Assembly (NCBI RefSeq): GCF_016526145.1
Contig: NZ_JADDUE010000005.1
Coordinates: 186,001-250,000, forward strand
Length of the DNA: 64,000 bases
Direction of reading: 5' to 3'
Origin: Saccharopolyspora galaxeae
Lineage (GTDB): Bacteria > Actinomycetota > Actinomycetes > Mycobacteriales > Pseudonocardiaceae
In this document: positions 1 through 7,893 of the stretch, in pieces
Position numbering within the stretch: the stretch's first letter is position 1
Layout: each line of letters opens with the position of its first letter
The notes under the pieces: generated by a model
What the model was told of the DNA's origin: nothing
The model's input: only the letters and a program-made list of their open reading frames with translations
Databases searched by the model: none
Program-made: the position numbers and the translations under genes

Positions 1-17
1 GGGTTCCGGCTAGGGGT

Positions 18-68
18 GACCGGCCGGTGCCCTTGGGGGAGGGATCGGAGTGCAGGCACCGGCCGGTC
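18..68. terminator. Inverted repeat, probable transcription terminator
   Basis: GACCGGCCGGTGCC at 18-31 is exactly complementary to GGCACCGGCCGGTC at 55-68, with a 23-base loop. There is no T-run on either side, so this would be the U-less hairpin type common in actinomycetes. It may end a transcript entering from the left of the window. Confidence 0.4.
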
Positions 69-179
69 GGTCCGCGCGGGGTCGGGGATACCGCCGCGCG
101 GGTCACCGCCTCCGGGGGTGAGGCGGAGTCGAGGTGGGGCTTCGCGTCGACGTGAATTCGGCCGCGGCAGCGCGCTGAT

Positions 180-268
180 GTTCAGGGCGCTGACGTTCCG
201 GGCGCCACCGTTCCGGGCGTCCCGTTCAGGGCACCGCCGTTCAGGGCGTCCGCGTTCGGCCGGGCCGC
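180..268. repeat. Degenerate 15-bp tandem repeat, six units
   Basis: Six units of consensus GTTCMGGGCGYCNCC start at 180, 195, 210, 224, 239 and 254. The third unit has 14 bases and the last is the most diverged. It lies outside any supported gene. Read on the minus strand, one frame gives a weak pentapeptide-like periodicity (ALNGG, ALNGT), but that frame has no credible start, so I treat it as a minisatellite. Confidence 0.7.
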
Positions 269-732
269 GGGTCGCCCGGGTTTTCGCGCGCTAGCTCGGC
301 TTCGGCCGCCGCGCACAGCGAGCGGCCCAGTTCGCCCGCCGCGGGCTCGGTACGCCGCAGATGAACGGGACCGCGCACGTAGTGGCCGCAGAGGCATCGC
401 AGGGATCCGAAAGCACACCGGACGACACAATGCCATTCCGCGTCTCGCGGTCCGGTGGCCCAAGCGCGCGGCTCGACGGGTGCGGCGGCACCGGGCCGTG
501 CGAAATCCTCGCCATGGAGCATGATTTCTTCGCCCTCGCACACGTTGCGCACCGCCGTTCCGCAACACCGATCGACCCACGCGTGCACTGTCCACACAGG
601 ACACTTGCGGTGTCGGCGTCGACCTGCTGCTCCGCGCTTCTTCCGAACGCGACAGTGACCCGGTTGCTCACGCACAGCTCTTTCTCGGTACGTTCCGTAG
701 TGATCTACACTGACCATCGCTGGATTGCGATT

Positions 733-749
733 GCTAGCACGCTACTAGC
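733..749. promoter_or_regulatory. Candidate operator upstream of XRE gene
   Basis: GCTAG (733-737) and CTAGC (745-749) form a 5-bp inverted repeat with a 7-base spacer, about 50 bases upstream of the XRE start. Regulators of this family commonly control their own promoter, and a dimeric HTH protein would fit a short spaced inverted repeat. Assigning the site to this regulator is inference. A possible -10 element, TACACT, lies at 706-711. Confidence 0.3.
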
Positions 750-801
750 CGCAGGTCGGATTGCGCGATCACTCGAACGGATGGAAGAGGTAGGGCCGGA
801 C

Positions 802-1641
802 ATGGCGAACGCTCGACAGTTGAGGCTTGCGCGCCTCCTCCGCGAGTTCCGGGAGAAGGCCGGCGTCGATCAGCAGCAGGTGGCCAAGCATCTGGGCATT
901 CATCGCAGTGCGATCGGCCACTGGGAAATGGCGCGGTCCCGGCCCAGCAAGGAGAAGCTGGAGCAGCTGCTCGACGCCTACGGCGTGGACGACGAAGAAC
1001 GACTGCACGTCGAGCAGATGCGCGCGGACAGCAACAAGAGCGGCTGGTGGACGCTGCACAAGCTGCCGTCGACGTTCGAGCCGTACGTCGGCTTCGAGGC
1101 GGACGCGGTCGAGGCCTTCAACTTCGAGATCACCATGATCCCGGGACTGCTGCAAACCCGCGAATACTCCCGCGCACTACACCGAACGGCCCGGACGCCG
1201 TTGAGTCCGCTGGTCGTCGAGAACCACGTCGATGCCCGCGCGCGACGGCAGGAACGGCTCGACGAGGACGACCCGCTCGTCCTGCACGTGGTGATCGCAG
1301 AGGAAGCGTTCCTCCGCACCATGGGCAGCGAACGGGTCATGGCCGAACAGGTCGATCACTTGATCGCCATGTCGAAGCGGGAGAACATCCGCATCCATCT
1401 GTTGCCGCTGAACGCAGCCGACCATACGACGCTGCAATGCGGCTTCTCGGTGCTCCGGTTCCCGCAGCACGGCGACGTCGCGTTCGTCGATTCACCGCTG
1501 GCGGGTCACATCGTGGACGGCTCCGAACAGACGGGTGAGCTGAATCGGCTCTTCGGGCAGTTCCAGCAGGCTGCCTTGGGCGCAGCTGAAAGTCGTTCAT
1601 ATCTGGCTACACTCCGGTCGCGGTACGAGACCGATGCCTGA
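802..1641 (+). CDS. XRE-family regulator with C-terminal DUF5753-type domain
   Basis: A 279-residue DNA-binding regulator. The N-terminal 65 or so residues form a Cro/C1 helix-turn-helix (the segment QQQVAKHLGIHRSAIGHWE is the recognition unit). The remainder matches the DUF5753 pattern of actinomycete XRE proteins (conserved FNFEITMIPGLLQT, later IHLLPL). Such proteins pair with a small DUF397 protein, which follows here after 11 bases. WhiJ-like pairs in Streptomyces influence development. The ATG at 802 is chosen over the in-frame ATG at 781 because GGAAGAGG sits upstream and the HTH begins just afterwards. The target and ligand are not identifiable from sequence. Confidence 0.9.
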   Translation: MANARQLRLARLLREFREKAGVDQQQVAKHLGIHRSAIGHWEMARSRPSKEKLEQLLDAYGVDDEERLHVEQMRADSNKSGWWTLHKLPSTFEPYVGFEADAVEAFNFEITMIPGLLQTREYSRALHRTARTPLSPLVVENHVDARARRQERLDEDDPLVLHVVIAEEAFLRTMGSERVMAEQVDHLIAMSKRENIRIHLLPLNAADHTTLQCGFSVLRFPQHGDVAFVDSPLAGHIVDGSEQTGELNRLFGQFQQAALGAAESRSYLATLRSRYETDA

Positions 1642-1652
1642 AGGAGACGACT

Positions 1653-1841
1653 GTGACCTACACATGGAAGAAATCTTCGCGCAGCGCCCCGTCCGAGCAG
1701 TGCGTGGAGACCTCGCCCGCGCCACAGGGTGCGGCGATCCGTGATTCCAAGCTCGGTGACGACTCGCCGATCCTCGCGCTGAGCGGCCGCCAGTTCATCG
1801 CCTTCACGAACGCGGTGAAGGACGACCGCTTCCGGGACTGA
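1653..1841 (+). CDS. DUF397 small partner protein
   Basis: A 62-residue protein with the DUF397 signature: an N-terminal Trp-Lys-Lys-Ser-Ser-Arg-Ser, a central Cys-Val-Glu, then RDSK and a terminal run of hydrophobic residues ending in AFTNAVKDDRF. It starts with GTG, preceded by AAGGAGA that overlaps the stop of the XRE gene, so the two are cotranscribed and probably translationally coupled. In characterised cases these proteins modulate the partner XRE regulator. They have no known enzymatic role. Confidence 0.92.
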   Translation: MTYTWKKSSRSAPSEQCVETSPAPQGAAIRDSKLGDDSPILALSGRQFIAFTNAVKDDRFRD

Positions 1842-1863
1842 CCGCAGTTCGAGCCCATCCGGA

Positions 1864-1895
1864 ATCCCCGGCGCGTCGAGCGCCGGGGATCCTTT
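1864..1895 (+). terminator. Rho-independent terminator after DUF397 gene
   Basis: A perfect 11-bp stem (ATCCCCGGCGC at 1864-1874, GCGCCGGGGAT at 1880-1890) with loop GTCGA is followed by CCTTT. It lies 22 bases after the DUF397 stop and marks the end of the XRE-DUF397 transcript. Confidence 0.85.
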
Positions 1896-2003
1896 ATGTG
1901 CAAGCTAGCGGCACATCACTCACGTGCTACTGTCTCGCGATCAGACTGCAAGGCGGGCCGATCCGGCAGTACGAACCGGCCCGCCTCCCGCGAGGAGGCG
2001 AGC

Positions 2004-2276
2004 ATGGCCGGTCGGAACACACCCGCGATGGGAACTCCGACGACACCGCGGGCGTACGGCCTGCCGTGCATCTGGCACCACGACCCCGCGACTGATCTGA
2101 CGTTCCGCTGGGGCCGCGGCGACGGTTGCATCACCGTACTGACCGGCCGCCACAACGGCCGGGAAACCGCAGCCGACGTGCTCGCCACCTTCCCCGCCCC
2201 CGCCTGCTGGCTGGAGCAGAACGAACTCACCACCCGAGCCCGCCACTGGCTCGCCCGCCGCAACGAAAGGCGTTGA
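2004..2276 (+). CDS. Small hypothetical protein near the XRE pair
   Basis: A 90-residue protein that I do not recognise. The ATG at 2004 is preceded by GAGGAGG at an 8-base spacing, which supports translation. The sequence is soluble-looking: an N-terminal disordered segment, then a beta-rich core (Trp-His-His, FRWGRGDGCITVLTG) and a basic helical end with two Trp. Downstream of a terminator it probably has its own promoter. Small proteins beside XRE/DUF397 pairs are common in actinomycetes, and functional linkage is only suggested by position. Confidence 0.65.
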   Translation: MAGRNTPAMGTPTTPRAYGLPCIWHHDPATDLTFRWGRGDGCITVLTGRHNGRETAADVLATFPAPACWLEQNELTTRARHWLARRNERR

Positions 2277-2369
2277 CACGAAGTAACTTCCGGCGATGAA
2301 CAGACTTGCGGGATCTCGTCCAGCATTGACGAGCTGGTACTCGGACGCCCGCTAAGACGCCGGGCGAGC

Positions 2370-2786
2370 TCATCCCACCTTGACGTAGAGCTGCATCCCG
2401 ACCTGGCGGTGGTTGCCGATCGGGCACCAGAAGTCGTAGGTGCCGCGCTGCAGGGTCACGGTCAGGTCGGCGAAGCGGCCGGACTGCACCGTCGGGGTGC
2501 GGGCGTTGAGCACGCCGGGTCCGTAGATCTGCAGGGAATGCGGCGCGATCCCCGCGTTGTAGGCGCGGAACGTGTAGCGGCCCGGCGGGAGGAATTCCGG
2601 TTGCAGCAGCGCGTAGTCGACCATCCGGACCGGCACCAGCCTCGGCGGTGCGTCGGAGTGGTGCGGGTCCGGTGGAGTGGCCGCGGCAGCGCCGGAGCTG
2701 ATGGTGGCCGTCAGCGCGAGCACGCCGAGCAGCACGCCCAGCGTTCTGCGAACGGTGCCGGCTTTTCCGTTGTGCGGCTTGGACAT
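2370..2786 (-). CDS. Secreted cupredoxin (type 1 copper protein)
   Basis: A 138-residue exported blue-copper-type protein. Residues 1-36 form a signal peptide (an Arg-Arg pair at 13-14, a hydrophobic core, then a run of Ala before ATPP). The Greek-key domain carries the full type 1 copper ligand set: His83 (in APHS), Cys121, His126 and Met131, spaced C-x4-H-x4-M, as in plastocyanin-like proteins. Its likely role is electron transfer or copper handling outside the membrane. The ATG at 2786 is preferred because the region upstream is not signal-like. No copper-transport genes flank it, so its partner is unknown. Confidence 0.85.
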   Translation of the reverse strand: MSKPHNGKAGTVRRTLGVLLGVLALTATISSGAAAATPPDPHHSDAPPRLVPVRMVDYALLQPEFLPPGRYTFRAYNAGIAPHSLQIYGPGVLNARTPTVQSGRFADLTVTLQRGTYDFWCPIGNHRQVGMQLYVKVG

Positions 2787-3014
2787 GGCGCGAACCCCCG
2801 TGGCGATCCGCGGGCGGGCGGGCGGCCCGCCCGCTGGTTTCGCGTAGCTGGCCGGTTCACGGTAAACCCGCCCGCGCGCCCGGTTCTTGCCGAATGTTCC
2901 TGTTGTGACGGGGGAAAACATACGAGCGCGGGCTGCCGCGAGAGACGCGCGAGCGTCCGTACTCAGTGGACGGAAGTTGCGCTTTCGCCGCTGTTGCGAG
3001 GTTTTCCGGAGGCG

Positions 3015-4235
3015 CTACGCTTCACCGACCCGCTCGAACAGGGCCGCAAGTCCTTGGCCGCCGCCGATGCACATCGTCTCCAGGCCGTAGCGGACCTCGC
3101 GGCGCTGCATCTCGCGCAGCAGCGTCGCCAGGATCCGCCCGCCGGTGGCTCCCACCGGATGCCCGAGAGAGACCCCGGAACCGTTGACGTTGACCCGATC
3201 CAGGTCCGCGTCGGTGAGCCGCCACTCCCGCAGGCACGCGAGCACCTGCGCGGCGAACGCCTCGTTCAGCTCGATCAGGTCGACCTCGGACAGCGCCACC
3301 CCGGCCCGGTCCAGCGCGTTGGCGACCGCGGGCACCGGCCCGATGCCCATCGTCGCCGGCGGTACCCCGCCGATCCCCCACGAGACCAGCTTCGCCAGCG
3401 GCCGCAGCCCCAGCTGCGCGGCCCTCTGCGGCGTGGTCACCACGCAGATCGCCGCACCGTCGTTCTGCCCGGACGCGTTGCCCGCGGTGACGGTGGCCGC
3501 CGAGTCCTGCTTGCCCATGACCGGGCGCAGCTTCGCCAAGACCTCCGGCGTCGAGTCCGGGCGGATGTGCTCGTCCCGCTCGACGACGGTGTCCTGCTTG
3601 CGGCCGGGAACGGTGACCGGCACGACCTCGTCGGCGAATCGGCCCGCCTCCCACGCCGCGGCGGCGCGCCGGTGCGAGCGGGCGGCGAGTTCGTCCTGCT
3701 CCTCGCGTGCGATGGAGTAGTCGCGGCGCAGGTTCTCGGCCGTCTCCAGCATCCCGCCCGGCACCGGGTGGTTCTCGCCGCCCGCGGTGACCCGGCCCTT
3801 GGCCAGCGAGTCGTGCAGCATCACACCCGGCCCGCCCTTCTGCGGGCGGCGCATCGAGGTGGAGTAGTGCGGCGCGTTCGACATCGATTCGGCACCGCCG
3901 GCCAGCACCAGTTCGGACGCGCCGCTGCCCACCTGCATCGCGGCGTTGAGCACCGCCTGCAGCCCGGATCCGCAGCGCCGGTCCACCTGCGCGCCCGGCA
4001 CCGTCACCGGCAACCCGGCGTCCAACGCGGCGACCCGGCCGATCGCCGGAGCGTCCATCGTCGGGTAGCAGTGGCCCAGCAGGACGTCGTCGATCGAGTC
4101 CGCGGGCAGCCCGGTGCGTTCCAGCAGCGCCCGGATCGTGGTGGCGGCGAGGGTGTGCGGCGGGACCTCCGCCAGCGACCCGCCGAAGCCGCCGACCGGG
4201 GTGCGCAGCGGTTCGCAGATCACGACATCAGCCAT
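3015..4235 (-). CDS. Thiolase (acetyl-CoA C-acyltransferase family)
   Basis: A 406-residue thiolase of normal length. It has the nucleophilic Cys88 in RRCGSGLQAV, the NEAFA motif, His359 in SLGHPVGATGG and the second catalytic Cys389 in CIGGGQG. Family members cleave a 3-ketoacyl-CoA with CoA to acetyl-CoA and a shortened acyl-CoA, or run the reverse condensation. It is the last gene of a four-gene minus-strand operon and overlaps the upstream CoA-ligase gene by 8 bp. The context (ligase, MaoC-type hydratase, hydrolase, CoA-transferase) argues for the degradative direction, ending a beta-oxidation-like sequence. Confidence 0.93.
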   Translation of the reverse strand: MADVVICEPLRTPVGGFGGSLAEVPPHTLAATTIRALLERTGLPADSIDDVLLGHCYPTMDAPAIGRVAALDAGLPVTVPGAQVDRRCGSGLQAVLNAAMQVGSGASELVLAGGAESMSNAPHYSTSMRRPQKGGPGVMLHDSLAKGRVTAGGENHPVPGGMLETAENLRRDYSIAREEQDELAARSHRRAAAAWEAGRFADEVVPVTVPGRKQDTVVERDEHIRPDSTPEVLAKLRPVMGKQDSAATVTAGNASGQNDGAAICVVTTPQRAAQLGLRPLAKLVSWGIGGVPPATMGIGPVPAVANALDRAGVALSEVDLIELNEAFAAQVLACLREWRLTDADLDRVNVNGSGVSLGHPVGATGGRILATLLREMQRREVRYGLETMCIGGGQGLAALFERVGEA

Positions 4236-5892
4236 CAGCGTCCTCCTGGTAGTTCTCGGCCCACTCGCGCAGCTGGGCGGCGCGGATCTTGGCCCCGTTG
4301 GTGCCCGAGGTCGTGGGCATCTCGTCGATGATGTGCACCCGGGCGGGCACCTTGAACTTCGCCAGCGTCGCCGAGCACCATTCCCGCAGCTCGGCCGGAG
4401 TGGCCGCGGCGGGCTCGGTGAGCACGACGAAGGCGACGGCCCGCACGCCGTTCCCGGTCCGCGCGCCTACGACCTTGGCGGTGCTGACCGCTTCGTGCGC
4501 GGCCAGCCGGTGCTCGATCTCGGCGGGCGCGACGAGGAAACCGCTCAACCGCAGCACGTCACCCATCCGGCAGACGTATTCGATGCCGCCGTCTTCGCTG
4601 CGAACCGCGAGGTCGCCGGTGCGGAACCAGCCGTCCGCGGTGCGCGCCCCGGCGTCGCCCCCGCCGAGGTAGGCGTCCACGACGGTCGGCCCGGCGAACT
4701 GGAGCTCGCCCTGCTCACCGTCGGCCACCGGCCGGTCGTCGTGCGGGTCGGCGGTGCGCACCCGGATCTGCGGCGAGACCGGCAGTCCGCCGCCGGACCA
4801 CCGGCGCGGCACGGGAGTCGACTCCGGCCACAGCAGCGCAAGCGCGAACACCTCGGACGAGCCGTAGACGCCGGTGGTGCTCGCCCCGAATTCGGCGGCC
4901 CAGGCGGCGACTTCCGCGCTGCGGCCGAGGAAATCGGCCAACCCGAGCCAGCGCAACGCGGGCAACTCCACCGGCCGCTCGCGCCACGCGTCCAGCAGCC
5001 GCCCGGCCATGTCGTCGCCGCCGACCAGGTGGGTCGCGCGCTGCTCGGCCATCGCGGCGACGGTCGCGGCCGGGTCGAAGACCGGTTCCAGCAGGCACGC
5101 CGCTCCGCCCGCGACCGCGGCCAGCGCGGCGCAGAAACCGAAAACCCCGGACAGCGGGAGCACGCAAGCGGCCACGTCGCCTTCGCCGAGCCCGAGCGCC
5201 GCAGCGTCGGCGCGGGCGTGCGCCACCACGGCATCTTCGCGGTGCGCGGCGAGTTTCGGCAGCCCGGTGGATCCGGAGGTGGTGAACGCGACCGCCAGGT
5301 CCGAGCCGTCGCGGTCCGCCGATTCCTGACCGTCGCGCTCGGCCAGGACCGCACCGTCGCCTTCGGCCAGGCCCGTGCCGTCGCGCTCGGCAGGCTGCGC
5401 GAGCGGGGCGACCACCGCCGCTCCCCCGCCGAGATCGAACGCGCCCGCATCCGGCTCGGACTTCCCGGGACCGCTGACCGGGACGACGAACGGTGCCGGG
5501 ACCTGCGCGGTCCGCACCGCTTCGCCGAGCACGCCGATCAGGTCGAGCCCGTGGAACCCGGCGGCGACGGCCACGACGCGGGGCCGCGCCCGGTTCAGCA
5601 CGTGGCCGACTTCCTCGACGTTGTAGCGGGTGTTGAGGCCGATGACGTGCGCACCGCGCGCGGCGGCGCCGAATTGCCAGCTCAACGCGTCCGACCAGTT
5701 CGGCAGCCACACCGCCACGCAGTCACCCGGACCGACCCCGGCCGCGGCCAGCCGAGCCTGCACCGCGCGCGCCCGCGCGTGCAGCTGCGCGCGGGAGACC
5801 GCACGGAATCCGTCCTCGACGCGGTCCAGCGCGATCGGCGCGTCCGGGTCGGCCTCGACGAGGTCGTTGAGCAGGCGGCGCAAGGTGCTCAT
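4228..5892 (-). CDS. Acyl-CoA ligase (AMP-forming) with internal octapeptide repeat
   Basis: A 554-residue ANL-superfamily adenylating enzyme. The phosphate loop is TTSGSTGLPK, the ATP/adenine region is GVYGSSE, the GWFRTGDLA motif and the hinge follow, and the C-terminal lid ends with a TSGTNGAKIRAAQ segment holding the catalytic Lys. It activates a carboxylic acid to acyl-AMP and acyl-CoA. The family does not reveal the substrate. Just before the phosphate loop is an unusual insertion of four AERDG-containing octapeptides. The gene starts inside the hydrolase stop (ATGA overlap) and runs into the thiolase gene, so it is cotranscribed. Confidence 0.9.
   Translation of the reverse strand: MSTLRRLLNDLVEADPDAPIALDRVEDGFRAVSRAQLHARARAVQARLAAAGVGPGDCVAVWLPNWSDALSWQFGAAARGAHVIGLNTRYNVEEVGHVLNRARPRVVAVAAGFHGLDLIGVLGEAVRTAQVPAPFVVPVSGPGKSEPDAGAFDLGGGAAVVAPLAQPAERDGTGLAEGDGAVLAERDGQESADRDGSDLAVAFTTSGSTGLPKLAAHREDAVVAHARADAAALGLGEGDVAACVLPLSGVFGFCAALAAVAGGAACLLEPVFDPAATVAAMAEQRATHLVGGDDMAGRLLDAWRERPVELPALRWLGLADFLGRSAEVAAWAAEFGASTTGVYGSSEVFALALLWPESTPVPRRWSGGGLPVSPQIRVRTADPHDDRPVADGEQGELQFAGPTVVDAYLGGGDAGARTADGWFRTGDLAVRSEDGGIEYVCRMGDVLRLSGFLVAPAEIEHRLAAHEAVSTAKVVGARTGNGVRAVAFVVLTEPAAATPAELREWCSATLAKFKVPARVHIIDEMPTTSGTNGAKIRAAQLREWAENYQEDADG
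5306..5400 (-). repeat. 24-bp in-frame tandem repeat in CoA-ligase gene
   Basis: Four near-identical 24-base units beginning CCGTCGC on the plus strand start at 5306, 5330, 5354 and 5378. They encode AERDGTGL, AEGDGAVL, AERDGQES and ADRDGSDL on the minus strand. The array sits between the N-terminal subdomain and the ATP phosphate loop and preserves the frame, so it probably forms an acidic, flexible surface loop. Copy number may vary between strains by slippage. Confidence 0.85.
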
Positions 5893-6692
5893 GCCCGCAC
5901 CTCCGCGAGCTCGGCGAGCCAGCCGGTCAAGGTCCGCGCGAAGTCCGGCAGCTCCTCCATCGGGTAGTGGCCGACGCCGGGCAGCAGCGTGAATCGGCCG
6001 TCCGGCAGCTCGCCCGCGGCCGCGCGGACCGCGTCGGGCTTGATCCAGAGGTCGTCCTCGCCCGCCACGAGGTGCACGGGGCAGCGGATCGAGCCCAGTT
6101 CGGCGCGCACGTCGTGCGTGCCCCAGCCGATGAGGTCCGAGTTCGACACCGCCGGGTCCTCGCGCCGGTGCATGGTGGCGATCAGCTCGGCACGTGCCGG
6201 ATCGACTCCGGAACCGACCACGGCCAGCGTGCCGAGATGGGTGCGGTCGGTGCGGCTCGGTGCGGCGATGTCCTCCAGCTCGCGTTCCAGGCCCGAGACC
6301 TTCACCCGCCCGCGCCCGGCTTCGGCGGCCATCGCGACCACGCCGCGCACGTCACCGGACAGCGCCGCGATCTGCAACGCGATCTTGCCGCCGATCGAGC
6401 AGCCGACCACCAGCGGATCGGCCAGCCCGAGCCGGTCCAGCAGGTCCAGGCAGAACCGGGCGTACTCGGCGAGGTCGCGGACCGGCCCGTTCGCGGCGGG
6501 CTCCGACCTGCCGTGACCCGGCAGGTCGGGGACGACTACGCGGTAGCCCGCAGCGGCCAGCGCGGCCGTGGTGCGCCGCCACTGCACACCGCTCTGCCCA
6601 GCGGTGTGCAGGCACAGCACGACCGGGCCGGAACCGGCCAGCTCGGTGAACGCGAGGGTGCCTGCCGCCTCGACGTAGCGGGCCTCGATCAT
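5889..6692 (-). CDS. Alpha/beta-hydrolase
   Basis: A 267-residue alpha/beta-hydrolase. The oxyanion-side motif is LHTAGQSG, the nucleophile elbow is GCSIGG (Ser99), the acid lies in AGEDDLW and the His in GVGHYPMEE. Length and motifs fit the broad family that includes 3-oxoadipate enol-lactonase and meta-cleavage-product hydrolases, so it could hydrolyse an ester, a lactone or a C-C bond. It overlaps the upstream MaoC gene and the downstream ligase gene by 4 bp each, which makes it an integral step of the CoA pathway. One possibility is lactone opening before CoA activation, but that is inference. Confidence 0.87.
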   Translation of the reverse strand: MIEARYVEAAGTLAFTELAGSGPVVLCLHTAGQSGVQWRRTTAALAAAGYRVVVPDLPGHGRSEPAANGPVRDLAEYARFCLDLLDRLGLADPLVVGCSIGGKIALQIAALSGDVRGVVAMAAEAGRGRVKVSGLERELEDIAAPSRTDRTHLGTLAVVGSGVDPARAELIATMHRREDPAVSNSDLIGWGTHDVRAELGSIRCPVHLVAGEDDLWIKPDAVRAAAGELPDGRFTLLPGVGHYPMEELPDFARTLTGWLAELAEVRA

Positions 6693-7573
6693 CGCTGCTC
6701 CTGACCGGCCCCGCGGGCCGCCTCGGCGATCAGCTGCAGCGCCTTGGTCAACCGCAGGTACTCGTAGGCGTTGCCGGAGACCTGGAAATCACCGTTCATG
6801 GCGCGCTGCATGAAGTCGTTGCGCTGCGCGGTGACCAGCTCGGTCCACACCAGCGGCGATGCCGCGAGGGTGAACGCGGGCCCGTGCGGAGTGCGCGTCG
6901 CGGCTTCCAGCACCCGGCCCCGGTAGATCCGCAGCTGCACCTCGTCGTCGCCGCTGCGCAGCCCGATCGCGCCGTCCCAGGTGGCGACCGCGGAGGCGAA
7001 CCGTTCGTCGAGCCGTTCGGTGAGCGCTTCGGCCCAAGCCACCGTGCCGAACCTGCGACCCGCCGGGTCGGGGCCGGTGCCGCGGGCCGGGACCAGGAAC
7101 GCGGTGGTCCCTTCCTGCACCGTCTCGTCGTCCTGGTTGAGCAGCCGCACGTGCCGGTCGACCACGCCTCGCGAACCATCTCCGGTGCGGTGGCAGCGGA
7201 TGATCGTCATCGTCATGCGCAGCGCGTCACCGGGGAAGATCGGGCGCAGGTAGCGCCAGTTCGTGTCCAGCAGCGCGACCTCGGAGTCCGGGACCAGGCC
7301 GAGATCGTGGAACATGCCGAAGAACACCGCGATGCCGAACGGGCCGTGCAGCACCGGTTTCCCGAAGCGCGTGCGCGCGGCGAATTCGGCGTCGTGGTGC
7401 AGGGGGTGCTGATCACCGCTGATGGCGGCGAAGGCGGTCAGGTCGTGCTCGGTGACCTCGCGCGGACCTGCTTCGAAGCGGCGGCCGACGGTGAAATCCT
7501 CGTAGGCCCCGACGCTCCCGTGCGACCGATCGGCACCGGAGGACGCGGCGGTGCGCACCGGTTCGGATGTCAT
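6689..7573 (-). CDS. MaoC-like hydratase fused to an SCP2-like domain
   Basis: A 294-residue two-part protein. Residues 20-150 form a MaoC hot-dog domain with the hydratase motif around SGDQHPLHHD (Asp54, His59), which suggests hydration of an enoyl-CoA. The last 110 residues resemble an SCP2-type lipid/CoA-binding fold (TAQRNDFMQRAMNGDFQVSG, then a helix). In other lineages the two domains occur together in peroxisomal multifunctional enzymes. The ATG at 7573 is preceded by GGGGAGG, and the longer upstream frame lacks such a site. It is the first gene of the minus-strand operon, with its promoter in the shared gap with the CaiB gene. Confidence 0.8.
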   Translation of the reverse strand: MTSEPVRTAASSGADRSHGSVGAYEDFTVGRRFEAGPREVTEHDLTAFAAISGDQHPLHHDAEFAARTRFGKPVLHGPFGIAVFFGMFHDLGLVPDSEVALLDTNWRYLRPIFPGDALRMTMTIIRCHRTGDGSRGVVDRHVRLLNQDDETVQEGTTAFLVPARGTGPDPAGRRFGTVAWAEALTERLDERFASAVATWDGAIGLRSGDDEVQLRIYRGRVLEAATRTPHGPAFTLAASPLVWTELVTAQRNDFMQRAMNGDFQVSGNAYEYLRLTKALQLIAEAARGAGQEQR

Positions 7574-7893
7574 GAACGCCTCCCCGTCCGCCGCACACCG
7601 GCGAACGCTTTCACCGAACCACTGCAACGCCCTCGGCGTCAAAGTCCGCTGGTGCGGCGACATCGCGCAGCACGCTCAGTCCACTATGGACTCACGAGCA
7701 CCAGGTGGCGGCTCGGGGGTTCCCTCCGCCGATCCGCCGACGTATTGTACGGCCAAATACCATTCGGACGAACTCGACGAACGCTGATCGCCGCCTGTCG
7801 CAACGCCGTTCCCGTTCCGCAGCACCGATCTGCGGACGCTGCCCGACCAGCGCAAACGGTCGCGCAATGGCCGCACCAACCTGGAGGTCCGCC
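7574..7893. promoter_or_regulatory. Divergent promoter region of the CoA-pathway genes
   Basis: A 320-base gap separates the minus-strand operon from the CaiB/BaiF gene, with no gene inside. It holds AGTCCACTATGGACT (7678-7692), an almost perfect palindrome belonging to a family dispersed through the window. It also holds GTATT-N9-AATAC (7742-7760), an inverted repeat containing TTGTACGG that is placed where a repressor could act on both promoters. No regulator gene is adjacent. Operator function is inferred from symmetry and position. Confidence 0.45.

Larger units (their letters stand above)
1..801. other. Left-edge non-coding stretch
   Basis: No convincing gene is visible in this stretch. 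Several frames are open on both strands, as is normal for high-G+C DNA, but none has a ribosome-binding site with a plausible start or a recognisable domain. It holds a 14-bp inverted repeat (18-68), a degenerate 15-bp tandem repeat (180-268) and, close to the XRE gene, a somewhat AT-richer segment of about 100 bases that probably carries that gene's promoter. A gene entering from outside the window and ending before 18 cannot be excluded. Confidence 0.5.

Noticed and set aside
16-717. Several overlapping open frames at the left edge
   Set aside because: None has a ribosome-binding site or domain. They are a by-product of high G+C and the minisatellite.
2409-4331. 640-codon plus-strand frame covering the cupredoxin and thiolase genes
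   Set aside because: It is Arg/Gly/Pro-rich without a domain, and the minus-strand genes it overlaps have full catalytic motifs.
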